From Halostagnicola larsenii XH-48 (GTDB lineage Archaea > Halobacteriota > Halobacteria > Halobacteriales > Natrialbaceae): a stretch of DNA of 64,000 nt. The notes beneath the pieces were generated by a model. The model was not told the DNA's origin, did not search any database, and saw only the letters and a list, made by a program, of their open reading frames with translations. The stretch spans positions 1,426,001 through 1,490,000 of the forward strand of contig NZ_CP007055.1 of assembly GCF_000517625.1 (NCBI RefSeq). Direction: 5' to 3'. The position numbers and the translations under genes are program-made. Numbering within the stretch: position 1 is the stretch's first letter; each line of letters starts with the position of its first letter. Shown here in pieces: positions 51,745 to 60,768 of the stretch.

Positions 51745-53527
51745 ATGACAACACGGAATCGACGATCCATGCTTGCAACCTGTGCGGCGCTTTCGTCGGC
51801 CGGTGTGCTCGCGTCGATTGGTTCGCCGGCCGCGAAAGGGTCGACGGGTTCGACGAATGTGACGTCGCGATCGGACGTGATCGGTGATTCAGAGGGATGG
51901 TCCTCCGCCCGCGGCAACGCCGCGAACTCGCGTTACCTCCCGTTTGAGGGCGAGTTCCCGAAACCGGACACCGAAGCGTGGCAGTACGAACTTCCGGATT
52001 CGGAGGACGTTGAGGCCGCCGTCAAGGCCGGTTGGGTGGCTGTCGTCGATGGCGCAGTCTACATCCGAACGGACGGCGAAATCCACGCGCTCGACGCCGT
52101 CGACGGCGAACTCGAGTGGAAGACCGATGTCGGTGCGACCGGCACCCCTGCGGTGTTCGACGGGACGGTCTACGTTACGGGTGACCGTCACCTCGCGGCG
52201 CTCGACGCCACAGACGGGTCGCTCAGATGGGAGAGAGTTCGAAACCGACGAGTCGCTCGCGGATCTGAATATCGCACACGAGACGATTTATCTCGTCGTC
52301 GACAGCGTGCTCTACGCGCTTGAGCCCGCGGACGGGTCGACTCGATGGACGGTCGAGACCGTAGACGTGCGAGCCGAGGATCCGCACTACGAGTCCGAGG
52401 AGCTGGTGCCATCTCCGTTCCGCCCGGAGACGGTCGCCGTCGCGAACGGAACTGTCTACGCCGCACTCGAGGGTGCGACGTTCATCGACGAGCGCGACGG
52501 AGAACAGTACGAGTCCACGTTCACTTGCGGGTTCGGCGCGGTCGACGCTGAGACCGGCGACAGAGAGTGGGGAGTTGCGTTCACACCCGATCACGCAGGC
52601 GGCGATACCACAGCTCCGATCACCGCAAATGAAGCGTTCGTAAACGTAAATCTGACCGGAGGGGATGGCAATTTCAGACTCAGTACAGCAGCTGGGAGCG
52701 GCGACTATCGCGAGCGCTCGGTGAGAGCTGGAACGGAAACGACATTCGTCCAGAACCATTGGGACATGGACGGCCTGCTCACCGTTCGCGATCACGAAAA
52801 CGGTAATCACTGGAGCGTCAGGAGCGGTGTTCACGCGTGGATGGCGCCGATCGTCATCGGCAACACACTGATCACTGATCACTTCGATACGGTTCCGGAT
52901 CACGTAGAAGCCGACTATCCGGAGAGGTCGTTCGTCGCGTTCGACATCGCCGACGGCAGCGAACGGTGGGTCCTCGACTTCGACGAGGAATTTCCCAACA
53001 GTGAGTACGGTCGCCCAATCGCCGCCGACAAAACCACGCTCTACATCCCGAGCGCCGAAGGGCTCGTCGCGCTTCGAGCCTCCGACAGCGGACCACGCGA
53101 GGATGAGTCGGACAACGAAGACGACGAGGAAAATACCGAGGATAACAACGAGAACGACGATGAGGGCGAGCTGGACAACGAGGACGGCGGCGAAGACGGA
53201 AAAGATGACGACGACAGATCCGATTGCGAATGTGAAGCGAAAGACGGCGATAGCGAAGACGCCGGTTCCGACGGTCTCAGCGCTGACGAGAAAGACGCTG
53301 GAAACGAGAGCAATAGAGAAGACAGGGACGACGGTAGCGGTGACGGCTCGAACGCCGTGGACGATGAGAGCAACTCGAATAACGTCTCGAGCGAAGTGAG
53401 CGAGGACGACGAGATGCCTGGCTTCACAGGCGGCGCTGGTCTCCTCGGCGGTGCGGCAACCCTCGAGTGGCTGCGCCGGAAAGCCGGGACCGATAACTCA
53501 ATCGGCGTGGACGAATCAGCCGAATAA
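51745..53527 (+). pseudogene. Exported beta-propeller protein with PGF-CTERM-like tail, frameshifted
   Basis: The first frame (51745-52323) encodes a Tat-type signal (RNRRSMLATCAALSSAGVLA) and PQQ-type propeller blades (GAVYIRTDGEIHALDAVDGE, GTVYVTGDRHLAALDATDGS). Around 52231-52237 (GAGAGAG) the match shifts by +1: the second frame carries on with FETDESLADLNIAHETIYLV, VLYALEPADGSTRW and more blades to 53527. A 2-bp loss in the GA run (or one extra A) explains it. After the blades comes an Asp/Glu/Asn linker of about 120 residues, then MPGFTGGAGLLGGAATLEWL and RRK, like a PGF-CTERM sorting signal, but with 14 extra residues. Intact, it would have about 593 residues. Either a pseudogene, a phase-variable gene or a sequencing error. 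Confidence 0.8.
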
Positions 53528-53810
53528 TACTATCGTTTGACTTGCCCACCGGCTCGTACTACATTTGCGCCCTGTATTCAGTACTCCGTGAATATCACTC
53601 GTGTCTGATAGAACGAATCGGGATGGAACGCAGAGATTCAGGACGAAAAGGAGAGATCGTATTTTCGACGCCTCCTTTCGCTAACTCTTCCTGTGATGGG
53701 TTGTCTCCAGTTCCCGCGGCATTCGGTACCGCTATCCGACGACACGACCGTTACCTGGTAACCGGGCCGTCCAAAAACACCCACATACGTGGGGTTCGAA
53801 CACCGATGCG

Positions 53811-54425
53811 ATGCAAGAAACAGCCGTTACGCAACGCGAACTGGAAGAGGAAGTTGCCAAGCACCGCGACCCCGACTACGATATCGACCCGCTTTTCGTC
53901 AACCGCTGGTCGCCGCGTGCGATGACCGGCGAGGCGCTCGAGGAAGAGGAGTTCCTCCCGCTTTTCGAGGCCGCCCGGTGGGCCCCTTCCGCGTTTAACA
54001 ACCAGCACTGGCGGTTTATCTACGCGACGCGAGAGGACGACGAGTGGGACCAGTTCGTCGACCTCCTCAACGAGGGCAACTCCTGGGCCGAAGACGCCGG
54101 CGTGCTCGCGGTCGTCGCCTCGAAGACGACGTTCGACCACAACGGCGAACCCGCGCCGGTCCACTCGTTCGACACCGGCGCGGCCTGGCAGAACCTCGCG
54201 CTCGAGGGCGCTCGCCGCGGTCTCGCCGTCCACGGGATGGCCGGCTTCGATTACGAACGAGCGGCCGACGAACTCGAGATTCCCGACGAGTTCGCGGTCG
54301 AGGCGATGTTCGCGGTCGGCGAGCGCGCACCCCCCGAGTCGCTGCCGGACGAACTCGAGGAGCGAGAAGCGCCAAGCGGCCGGAAACCGCTCTCGGAGAT
54401 CGTCCACCGCGGCGGATTCGAGTAA
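53811..54425 (+). CDS. Nitroreductase family protein
   Basis: A 204-residue FMN enzyme. VNRWSPRAMTGEALEEEEF and FEAARWAPSAFNNQHWRFIY are the FMN-phosphate-binding start; GAAWQNLALEGARRGLAVHG and EAMFAVGERAPPE complete the fold. Members reduce nitro-compounds, quinones or flavins with NAD(P)H, usually as homodimers. The 283-bp spacer before it has a 13-bp palindrome GTTACC-T-GGTAAC (53750-53762), 48 nt upstream of the ATG, but this may be chance. Confidence 0.92.
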   Translation: MQETAVTQRELEEEVAKHRDPDYDIDPLFVNRWSPRAMTGEALEEEEFLPLFEAARWAPSAFNNQHWRFIYATREDDEWDQFVDLLNEGNSWAEDAGVLAVVASKTTFDHNGEPAPVHSFDTGAAWQNLALEGARRGLAVHGMAGFDYERAADELEIPDEFAVEAMFAVGERAPPESLPDELEEREAPSGRKPLSEIVHRGGFE

Positions 54426-54572
54426 CGGATTTAGGGCAAACGGACAGGCCTCGGGGTCGACATAACGGGCGGATTTTCGATTTCTATCGGCGTGCTGTGT
54501 ACGCTGATCGTACGGGATTCTATTTTCCCCTTACAGCCGACATTCGGGTTGTTCGTACTCCCTACCTCCGGA

Positions 54573-54582
54573 AAATTATTTA
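54573..54582 (+). promoter_or_regulatory. TATA box of the GH3 gene
   Basis: AAATTATTTA is centred about 34 nt before the ATG at 54612, leaving room for a short leader. Confidence 0.5.
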
Positions 54583-54611
54583 CCCAGGATATAGTTGTGT
54601 CTCCCTGCATC

Positions 54612-57152
54612 ATGACAAATAATGACACACTCGAGTCCGATGAAACGGACGCGTCCCGGCGCACCTTCATGAAAGCGGCCGGGACTGCGACGGCAACCTC
54701 GGGCGTCGCCATCGGCTCGAACACCGTTGCAGCCGGCGAGAAGGGAGATCAGATGAACGCACGAGGGATCGATCAGTTGCTCGAGGAGTTGACCATAGAG
54801 CAGAAGGTCGGACAGATGACCCAGGTCGCGATCGACAATCTCGGCGAGGGGTTCGGTCCCGACACGGCGTTCAACGACCACGACGACGTCGACACGCTGG
54901 GAGAACTCTTTACCGAACTCCACGTGGGCTCGATCCTCAACGGCGGCGCGACGGGGCCGACGTTCGACGGCGAGGAGTTCGTCGCGGGGCTCAACCGGTT
55001 ACAGGAGTTTACCATGGACCACACCGATCCCGCGATCCCCTTCATCTGGGGCTGTGACGCCCTTCACGGGAACACCTTGCTCGAGGGCTGTACGAGCTTT
55101 CCACAGCGGCTGAACATGGGCGTCACCCGCGACATCGATCTGGTCGAGCGGGCGGCGACCCACACCGGCGGCGAGATCGCGGCGATGGGGGGCCACTGGA
55201 TCTTCGGACCGACGCTCGACATCCTCCGTGATATGCGCTGGGGGCGGTACTTCGAAGGTCACAGCGAAGATTCGATGCTGCTCGGCGAGATGGGGAAGGC
55301 ACGCGCCCGCGGCTTCCAGCGCACGGGTCGGGTCACCGCGACCGTCAAACACTTCGCCGGCTACGGTACCCCGAACACCGGCTCGGACCGGACCCACGCC
55401 CGGACGTCGATGCGGGACCTTCGAACCAGACAGTTCGACCCCTATCGGCGCGGACTCGAGGAGGCCAAGACGGTGATGGTAAACAGCGGCGCGGTCAACG
55501 GCAAGCCGGCCCACGTCTCGCGTTGGCTCCTGACGACCGTGCTGCGGGACCGATTCGGCTTCGAGGGCGTGGTACTGACCGACTGGGACGACTTCGAGCG
55601 GCTGATCAGCAACCACGAGTACCTGCCGGACACCGACGACGGCTGGCGAGAGGCCGTCCGACAGGGTATCGAGGCCGGCGTCGACATGCACATGTGCGGC
55701 GGCGAGACCGCGCCGACCGACTTCATCGACACCGCCGTCGACCTCGTCGAGAGCGGCGACCTCTCCGAAGCCCGCATCGACGAGTCGGTCCGGCGTATCC
55801 TCGCGCTCAAAGCCGACCTCGGACTGTTTAAGGAGCCGCTCGTGCCGGAAGACGAGATCGCCGACCTCGTCGGTGGCGCGCAGGACGTCTCCGAGCGCCT
55901 CGCCAAGGAGTCGCTGGTGCTCCTGCAAAACGAGGAAGAAACACTGCCGCTCGAGGGCGTCGAGGACCTGCTGCTGACCGGCCCCGGCGTCTACGAGGGA
56001 ACGGAAAACCGATTCCTGATGCAACACGGCGGCTGGACGCTCGGCTGGCAGGGGATCGAGGACGGCAACCTGACCGAGGACGGCCCTCGCCCGCGCCAGA
56101 ACACGATCGAGGATGAACTGCAAGCCCGACTCGGCGATGGCCTCACGCACGTACCGACGGAGTACGAGCCGGCCGCCTACGAAAGCCTCTACGAGAACTT
56201 CGACAACGGCTTCTTCGACGTCACCGACGAGCAGGAGTCGGCGATCCGATCGGCTGCTCCCGGTTCCGACGCCGTCGTCATCGTCCTCGGCGAGGGAACG
56301 CACAACGAGGGCTTCGGCGACCGGGACAAGATGCGATTCCCGGCCGCCCAGCGCGAGCTCGTCGAGATCGTCGACGCCGAAACCGACGACGACACCCCGC
56401 TCGTCGGGGTGATCCTCGCCGGAAGTCCGCGCGGCACGGCGAAGACGTTCGAGCACCTAGACGCCGTGATATTTGCCGGCCAGCCGGGCAGCGACGCCGG
56501 CGTCGCGGTCGTCGACACGCTCTTTGGCGACTACAACCCCTCGGGGAAACTCCCGTTCACCTGGGAGTCCCACGTCGGACACGTCCCGCAGATTTACGAC
56601 GAGTACCCGCCGCGCCACCCCGACGGTGCCGGCGCTCAGATGGTTCAATTCGAGTTCGGGCACGGCCTCTCCTACACCGACTGGGAGTATTCCGACCTGT
56701 CGCTGTCGACCGACTCCGTCAAAAACCCCGCGTCGATGCCGACGATCACGGCGCAGGTAACCGTCCACAACGCCGGCGACGCTGACGGCGAACACGTCGT
56801 CGAGGTGTACAACACCGAATCCTACGGCTCCGTGCTCCAGCCCCACCGACGGCTGATGGGCTTCGAGCGGGTGTCCGTAGCAGCCGGCGACAGCGAGACC
56901 GTCTCTATCGACCTCGACCTGTCGACGCTCGAGGTCGTCCCCGGCGACATGCCCGGCTGGCGCTCGAGGGTCGTCGAAGCCGGCGAGTACGAACTCTCGG
57001 TCGGCGAGGAGTCGACGACGCTGACCGTCGGGAAAACGGCCTCGATCACCGACCCCGAGCCGACGCCGGGCCGCTACGACATCGACAACGATGGCGACGA
57101 GGACTTCACGGACGTGATAGAACTCTATCGACAACTCAAGCGCCGAGACTAA
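54612..57152 (+). CDS. Secreted GH3 beta-glucosidase-like enzyme with a dockerin-like end
   Basis: An 846-residue Tat-exported glycosidase (RR at 16-17 in ASRRTFMKAAG). The GH3 N-terminal barrel shows VGQMTQVAIDNLG, WGCDALHGN, TVKHFAGYGTPNTGSDR and the nucleophile D324 in GVVLTDWDDF. The GH3 C-terminal domain has LAKESLVLLQNEEETLPLEG and GQPGSDAGVAVVDTLFGDYN; a fibronectin-like domain (VTVHNAGDADGEHVVEVYN) follows. The last 25 residues, DIDNDGDEDFTDVIELYRQL and a few more, form one dockerin/EF-like Ca-loop unit. It should cut beta-linked glucosides outside the cell. Confidence 0.95.
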   Translation: MTNNDTLESDETDASRRTFMKAAGTATATSGVAIGSNTVAAGEKGDQMNARGIDQLLEELTIEQKVGQMTQVAIDNLGEGFGPDTAFNDHDDVDTLGELFTELHVGSILNGGATGPTFDGEEFVAGLNRLQEFTMDHTDPAIPFIWGCDALHGNTLLEGCTSFPQRLNMGVTRDIDLVERAATHTGGEIAAMGGHWIFGPTLDILRDMRWGRYFEGHSEDSMLLGEMGKARARGFQRTGRVTATVKHFAGYGTPNTGSDRTHARTSMRDLRTRQFDPYRRGLEEAKTVMVNSGAVNGKPAHVSRWLLTTVLRDRFGFEGVVLTDWDDFERLISNHEYLPDTDDGWREAVRQGIEAGVDMHMCGGETAPTDFIDTAVDLVESGDLSEARIDESVRRILALKADLGLFKEPLVPEDEIADLVGGAQDVSERLAKESLVLLQNEEETLPLEGVEDLLLTGPGVYEGTENRFLMQHGGWTLGWQGIEDGNLTEDGPRPRQNTIEDELQARLGDGLTHVPTEYEPAAYESLYENFDNGFFDVTDEQESAIRSAAPGSDAVVIVLGEGTHNEGFGDRDKMRFPAAQRELVEIVDAETDDDTPLVGVILAGSPRGTAKTFEHLDAVIFAGQPGSDAGVAVVDTLFGDYNPSGKLPFTWESHVGHVPQIYDEYPPRHPDGAGAQMVQFEFGHGLSYTDWEYSDLSLSTDSVKNPASMPTITAQVTVHNAGDADGEHVVEVYNTESYGSVLQPHRRLMGFERVSVAAGDSETVSIDLDLSTLEVVPGDMPGWRSRVVEAGEYELSVGEESTTLTVGKTASITDPEPTPGRYDIDNDGDEDFTDVIELYRQLKRRD

Positions 57153-57315
57153 CTGCCGACTCGGCACCGGCCGCGTTTTGGTGTTCGTCTCGTGTTTGTC
57201 TCGCGTTCGTGTCCCTCGTCTTGCCTTCGCATTTCTCATCCTGCGGACATGTACCCTTTTTCGACGCGCACCCGGATCGATATTTCTTATGGGCCGTCTC
57301 GAGTATCGACCGTCG

Positions 57316-58005
57316 ATGCAACTCGAGACGAGTTCCTGGACCGACGTGGAAGACGCAGCGCCGACGACAGCACTCTTGCCCGTCGGCAGCACGGAACAAC
57401 ACGGCCCGCACGCGCCGGTCGGCACCGATACGATCATCGCGCGGGCGATTGCCGAGACGGCCGACGGTGAGTCGACGGCCGACTCGGTCGTTCTACCGGC
57501 GCTTCCCGTCGGCGTCGCACCGTACCACGGACACTTTCCCGGGACGCTTTCGGTTTCGTCCGAGACGCTTCGCAGCTACGTCCGCGACGTCCTCGAGTCG
57601 TTGTCCGCCTCGAGCGTCGAGACGGTTGTCTTCGTCAACGGCCACGGCGGCAACGGCGGGACGCTCGGGAACTTGGCCCGCGAGGTCGCCGACTCGTCGG
57701 AGTTCGACCTCGAGGCGTTCCTCTGGGAGTGGATGCGCGCCGTCGACGACCACGTCGGCCACGCGGGCGAACTCGAGACGGCCGTCTTACTCCACCTGTG
57801 TCCGGAGGAGGTCGGCGACCCCGTCGCCGGCGACGCGCTCGAGTGGGACGATACGGTAGACGGCGGCGTCGTCCACCGGTTCACCGAGGGGTTCAGCGAG
57901 AACGGCGCGGTCGGGGACGCGACCGGAGCCACGGCGGAGCAGGGGGAAGCGGTATTCGAGACGGCTGTCGACGCGCTTTGTTCGTTTCTGGATCGGATCG
58001 AATAA
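57316..58005 (+). CDS. Creatininase-family amidohydrolase
   Basis: A 229-residue enzyme of the creatininase fold. Metal-binding LLPVGSTEQHGPHAPVGTDT (E, H, D ligands), GVAPYHGHFPGTLS and VVFVNGHGGNGGTLGNLA are complete, with HAGELETAVLLHL later. Archaeal relatives include the ArfB deformylase of riboflavin/F420 synthesis and mycofactocin-linked MftE; the reaction here is open. The ATG at 57316 starts the conserved part. It is followed by the quinone reductase gene after 84 bp. Confidence 0.9.
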   Translation: MQLETSSWTDVEDAAPTTALLPVGSTEQHGPHAPVGTDTIIARAIAETADGESTADSVVLPALPVGVAPYHGHFPGTLSVSSETLRSYVRDVLESLSASSVETVVFVNGHGGNGGTLGNLAREVADSSEFDLEAFLWEWMRAVDDHVGHAGELETAVLLHLCPEEVGDPVAGDALEWDDTVDGGVVHRFTEGFSENGAVGDATGATAEQGEAVFETAVDALCSFLDRIE

Positions 58006-58089
58006 CCACCCACCAGCGCCCACACCGTTCCCCGCTCGATCGCCGCAACCGCCGCATATTCCCCGCCGGCGACCGAACGTCGAAGCGAC

Positions 58090-59088
58090 ATGCCTTCCGA
58101 GATGACCGCACACGTGATCGAAGAGTACGGCGACCCGGATGTCTTCGAAAAAACCACGCGCGACGTTCCGGAGCCCGGCCCCGAGGAGATCCGCGTCGAG
58201 GTCGTCGCCTCGAGCGTCAACCCCGTCGATTACAAGATCCGGCAGGGTGCGATTCCCGACTTCGCGCCCGAACTCCCCGCGACGCTGCACTGTGACGTGT
58301 CGGGCGTCGTCGACGACGTCGGCGCGGACGTCACGCGGTTCGAGGAGGGGGACGAGGTGTACGGAATGCCGGGCGGCGCGGGACGACAGGGCTCGCTCGC
58401 CGACTACGTCGTCGGCCACGCGGGAACGTTCGCCCGCGCTCCGGAGTCGATCCCGCTCGAACAGAGCGCGGCGTTGCCGGTCGTCGCGCTCACCGCCTGG
58501 GAGATGCTCGTCGAGAAGGCGACGGTCTCGCTCGGCGACGACGTGCTCGTCTACGGCGCAACGGGCGGCGTCGGCCACGTCGGCGTGCAGTTGGCGGACT
58601 GGCTCGGCGCGCACGTTGTCGCGACGGCCTCGAGCGACGAGAAACGCGAACTCGCGAGCGCTCTCGGAGCCGATGCGACCGTCGATTACACCGCGACCGA
58701 TGTCGAGACCTACGTCGCAGAACACGCGGGCGACGGCGGTTTCGACGTCGTCTTCGATCCGGTCGGCGACGATCACATCCAGACGGCCTTCGACGCCGTC
58801 CGGCCGTACGGTACCGTCGTGACGACCGAGTCGAGTTCGACACAGGATCTCTCGGCGATGCACCAGCGCTCGCTCGAGCTCGGCGTCGTGCTCGTTATCC
58901 TTCCCGTCTTGCTCGGCGAGCAACAGGAACGGATCGGCCGCGAACTCGATGATATCGCGACGCTGGTCGATGATACAGTCATCGAACCGCATATCGACGA
59001 CCGGTTCGCCTTCGAGAACGTCGCCGAGGCGCATCGCCGCGCCGAAGAAGGCGATTTCAGCGGAAAGCTCCTGCTCGTCAACGAGTGA
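58090..59088 (+). CDS. NADPH:quinone reductase-like MDR oxidoreductase
   Basis: A 332-residue zinc-free medium-chain reductase. It has the N-terminal GroES-like domain (AHVIEEYGDPDVF, VASSVNPVDYKIRQG), the Rossmann loop YGATGGVGHVGVQLADWLGA, and FDVVFDPVGDDHIQTAF. No zinc-ligand cysteine cluster occurs. Members reduce quinones or enones with NADPH. Start 58090 or 58102 is possible. Confidence 0.93.
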   Translation: MPSEMTAHVIEEYGDPDVFEKTTRDVPEPGPEEIRVEVVASSVNPVDYKIRQGAIPDFAPELPATLHCDVSGVVDDVGADVTRFEEGDEVYGMPGGAGRQGSLADYVVGHAGTFARAPESIPLEQSAALPVVALTAWEMLVEKATVSLGDDVLVYGATGGVGHVGVQLADWLGAHVVATASSDEKRELASALGADATVDYTATDVETYVAEHAGDGGFDVVFDPVGDDHIQTAFDAVRPYGTVVTTESSSTQDLSAMHQRSLELGVVLVILPVLLGEQQERIGRELDDIATLVDDTVIEPHIDDRFAFENVAEAHRRAEEGDFSGKLLLVNE

Positions 59089-59156
59089 CCGACTCGCCGT
59101 TCGCCGCGCTGGAGTGATCGATCCGGCGTTCGTTACGCGAGCATCCGTTCGCGGTT

Positions 59157-60704
59157 TTACTCGTCGTCGACGGTGATCGACTCGAGGCCGTACCGCGATT
59201 CGATCGGGTGCGGTTCGTAGCCGCTCACGTCGCCAGCGGTTGCGATGACGTTCGTGTAGTTCGTGAGGAACGCGACCGGCGACTCCTCGAGGACGATCGA
59301 CTGGACCTCGTAATAGCGCTCTTTTCGCTCCGTCCGGTCGTCCAGTTCGCGCGCCTCCTCGAGTAACGCATCGACTTCCTCGTTTTCGTAGCCGTGGTGG
59401 AGCGTCGCCTCCTCGGAGTGGAACAGTTCGGCGAGTCGATCGGGGTCCGGATAGTAGAGCGTCCCCCACGACGTGAGGTAGGCGTCGAACGAGCCCTGAC
59501 TGACCTGCTCGAGCATGGCGTTGTACTCGATCGTCCGTACGTCGACGTCGAAGCCGACCGCCGAGAGGTCCGATTGCAACACCTCGGCGATCAGCGGGAG
59601 GCTTCTGGCGTCGAACGTGGGGATCTCGATCTCGAGCGTCTCTCCATCGCGCGTTCGAACGTCGTTTCCGCCAGCCGAGGCCCAACCGGCGTCCGAGAGG
59701 AGGCGACGGGCCCGCGATGGGTCGTGGCCGTATCCCTCGAGGTCGGGGTTCGCCCACTCCGTAATGTCCTGCGAAAACGGTCCCACGGCCGGGTCGTCGA
59801 TGCCTTCGAGGATCGATTCAGTCAGTTCCTTGAGGTCTATCGCGTAGTTGACCGCCCGCCGAACGCGCTCGTCGTCGAACGGTTCCGAGGTCGTATCGAA
59901 CGTGAGGAACCTGATTCGCGGGATTTCGGGCGTGTGGACGTCGATTCCATCGGCCGATTCGAGCGCATCGACCGTCCCGAGCGGGAGGATTCTGGCCATC
60001 TCGAGTTCGCCGCTCTCGAGTTTCATGCGCCGAACCTGGTCGTCCTCGACGCGTTCGTAGCGGACGGATTCGATCTCTGGGCGCTCGCCGTGGTACTCGT
60101 CGTGTCTAACGCACGAGACCGCTCCGCCGGACCCGAACGAGTCGACGGCGAACGGTCCGGTGCTGACCGGCTCCGAGATCGATCCGTCCTCGTCGAACGT
60201 GCTCGGATTCAGGATCACCGCTTCGTTTCGCGAGAAGTGAGCCGGGAGGGGCGAAAACGGCGTTTCGGTTTCGACGACGACAGTCGACTCGTCGTCGGCC
60301 GAAACGGTCTCGATCGGGAGGTCCGCGAACGCCGCCGACTCGAGGGTTCGCTCGAGTGATTCGACTGCCGCCGTCGCGTCGAACGAATCGCCTCCGTGGA
60401 ACGTGACGTCTTCGCGAAGCGAAAACTGCCAGCTTCGGTCGTCGAGACGCTCCCAATCGGTCGCGAGTTCGGGCGCGGGGTTCGCGTCGTAATCGACGCC
60501 AAGCAGCGCTTCCGTAATTCCCAGACGACGGAGCGTGCTCCCGCCGTCGAGCGGATCGACGTTCGGTTCCCACGGCGCGCCGATGCGCATCTCGGCCGCG
60601 GTGGGGTCGCTCGAGAGGCAGCCGGCGAGGGCGAGCGCCCCGGTCGAGGCGGCCATTTTCAGGGCGGTACGTCGGTGTATCGGAGATCGTAATCGGTGGC
60701 TCAT
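59157..60704 (-). CDS. ABC transporter substrate-binding lipoprotein (dipeptide/nickel type)
   Basis: A 515-residue SBP_bac_5 protein. HRRTALKMAASTGALALAGC is a Tat signal with lipobox cysteine C29. WQFSLREDVTFHGGDSFDAT, VSTGPFAVDSFGSGGAV, DDERVRRAVNYAIDLKELTE and AYLTSWGTLYYPDPDRLAEL are typical of oligopeptide/nickel binders. It captures its ligand outside and delivers it to the permeases. The gene is last in its operon; usually it is first. Its ATG overlaps the TGA of a 17-codon ORF. Confidence 0.93.
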   Translation of the reverse strand: MSHRLRSPIHRRTALKMAASTGALALAGCLSSDPTAAEMRIGAPWEPNVDPLDGGSTLRRLGITEALLGVDYDANPAPELATDWERLDDRSWQFSLREDVTFHGGDSFDATAAVESLERTLESAAFADLPIETVSADDESTVVVETETPFSPLPAHFSRNEAVILNPSTFDEDGSISEPVSTGPFAVDSFGSGGAVSCVRHDEYHGERPEIESVRYERVEDDQVRRMKLESGELEMARILPLGTVDALESADGIDVHTPEIPRIRFLTFDTTSEPFDDERVRRAVNYAIDLKELTESILEGIDDPAVGPFSQDITEWANPDLEGYGHDPSRARRLLSDAGWASAGGNDVRTRDGETLEIEIPTFDARSLPLIAEVLQSDLSAVGFDVDVRTIEYNAMLEQVSQGSFDAYLTSWGTLYYPDPDRLAELFHSEEATLHHGYENEEVDALLEEARELDDRTERKERYYEVQSIVLEESPVAFLTNYTNVIATAGDVSGYEPHPIESRYGLESITVDDE

Positions 60705-60754
60705 CGGTGGTAGATCAGCGGTCGTTGGTTTCTCATCGGTCGTTGGTTTCTCAT
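60701..60754 (-). CDS. 17-codon coupling ORF made of tandem repeats
   Basis: ATG at 60754 to TGA at 60701 encodes MRNQRPMRNQRPLIYHR. Its ATG overlaps the stop of the ATPase gene (ATGA), and its TGA overlaps the ATG of the substrate-binding gene (ATGA). Two full 18-bp repeat units form its first 12 codons. It could carry terminating ribosomes across the 46-nt gap, as translational coupling. The peptide itself may have no function. Confidence 0.45.
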   Translation of the reverse strand: MRNQRPMRNQRPLIYHR

Positions 60755-60768
60755 CGGTCGTTGGTTTC
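60719..60768. repeat. 18-bp tandem repeat, 2.8 copies
   Basis: The plus-strand unit CGGTCGTTGGTTTCTCAT starts at 60719, 60737 and 60755; the third copy is cut after 14 bases. The copies are identical. One unit end includes the stop codon of the ATPase gene. Confidence 0.95.

Noticed and set aside
60719-60768. Short repeats as a CRISPR remnant
   Set aside because: The units are directly adjacent with no spacers and are part of coding or coupling sequence; no cas gene is present.
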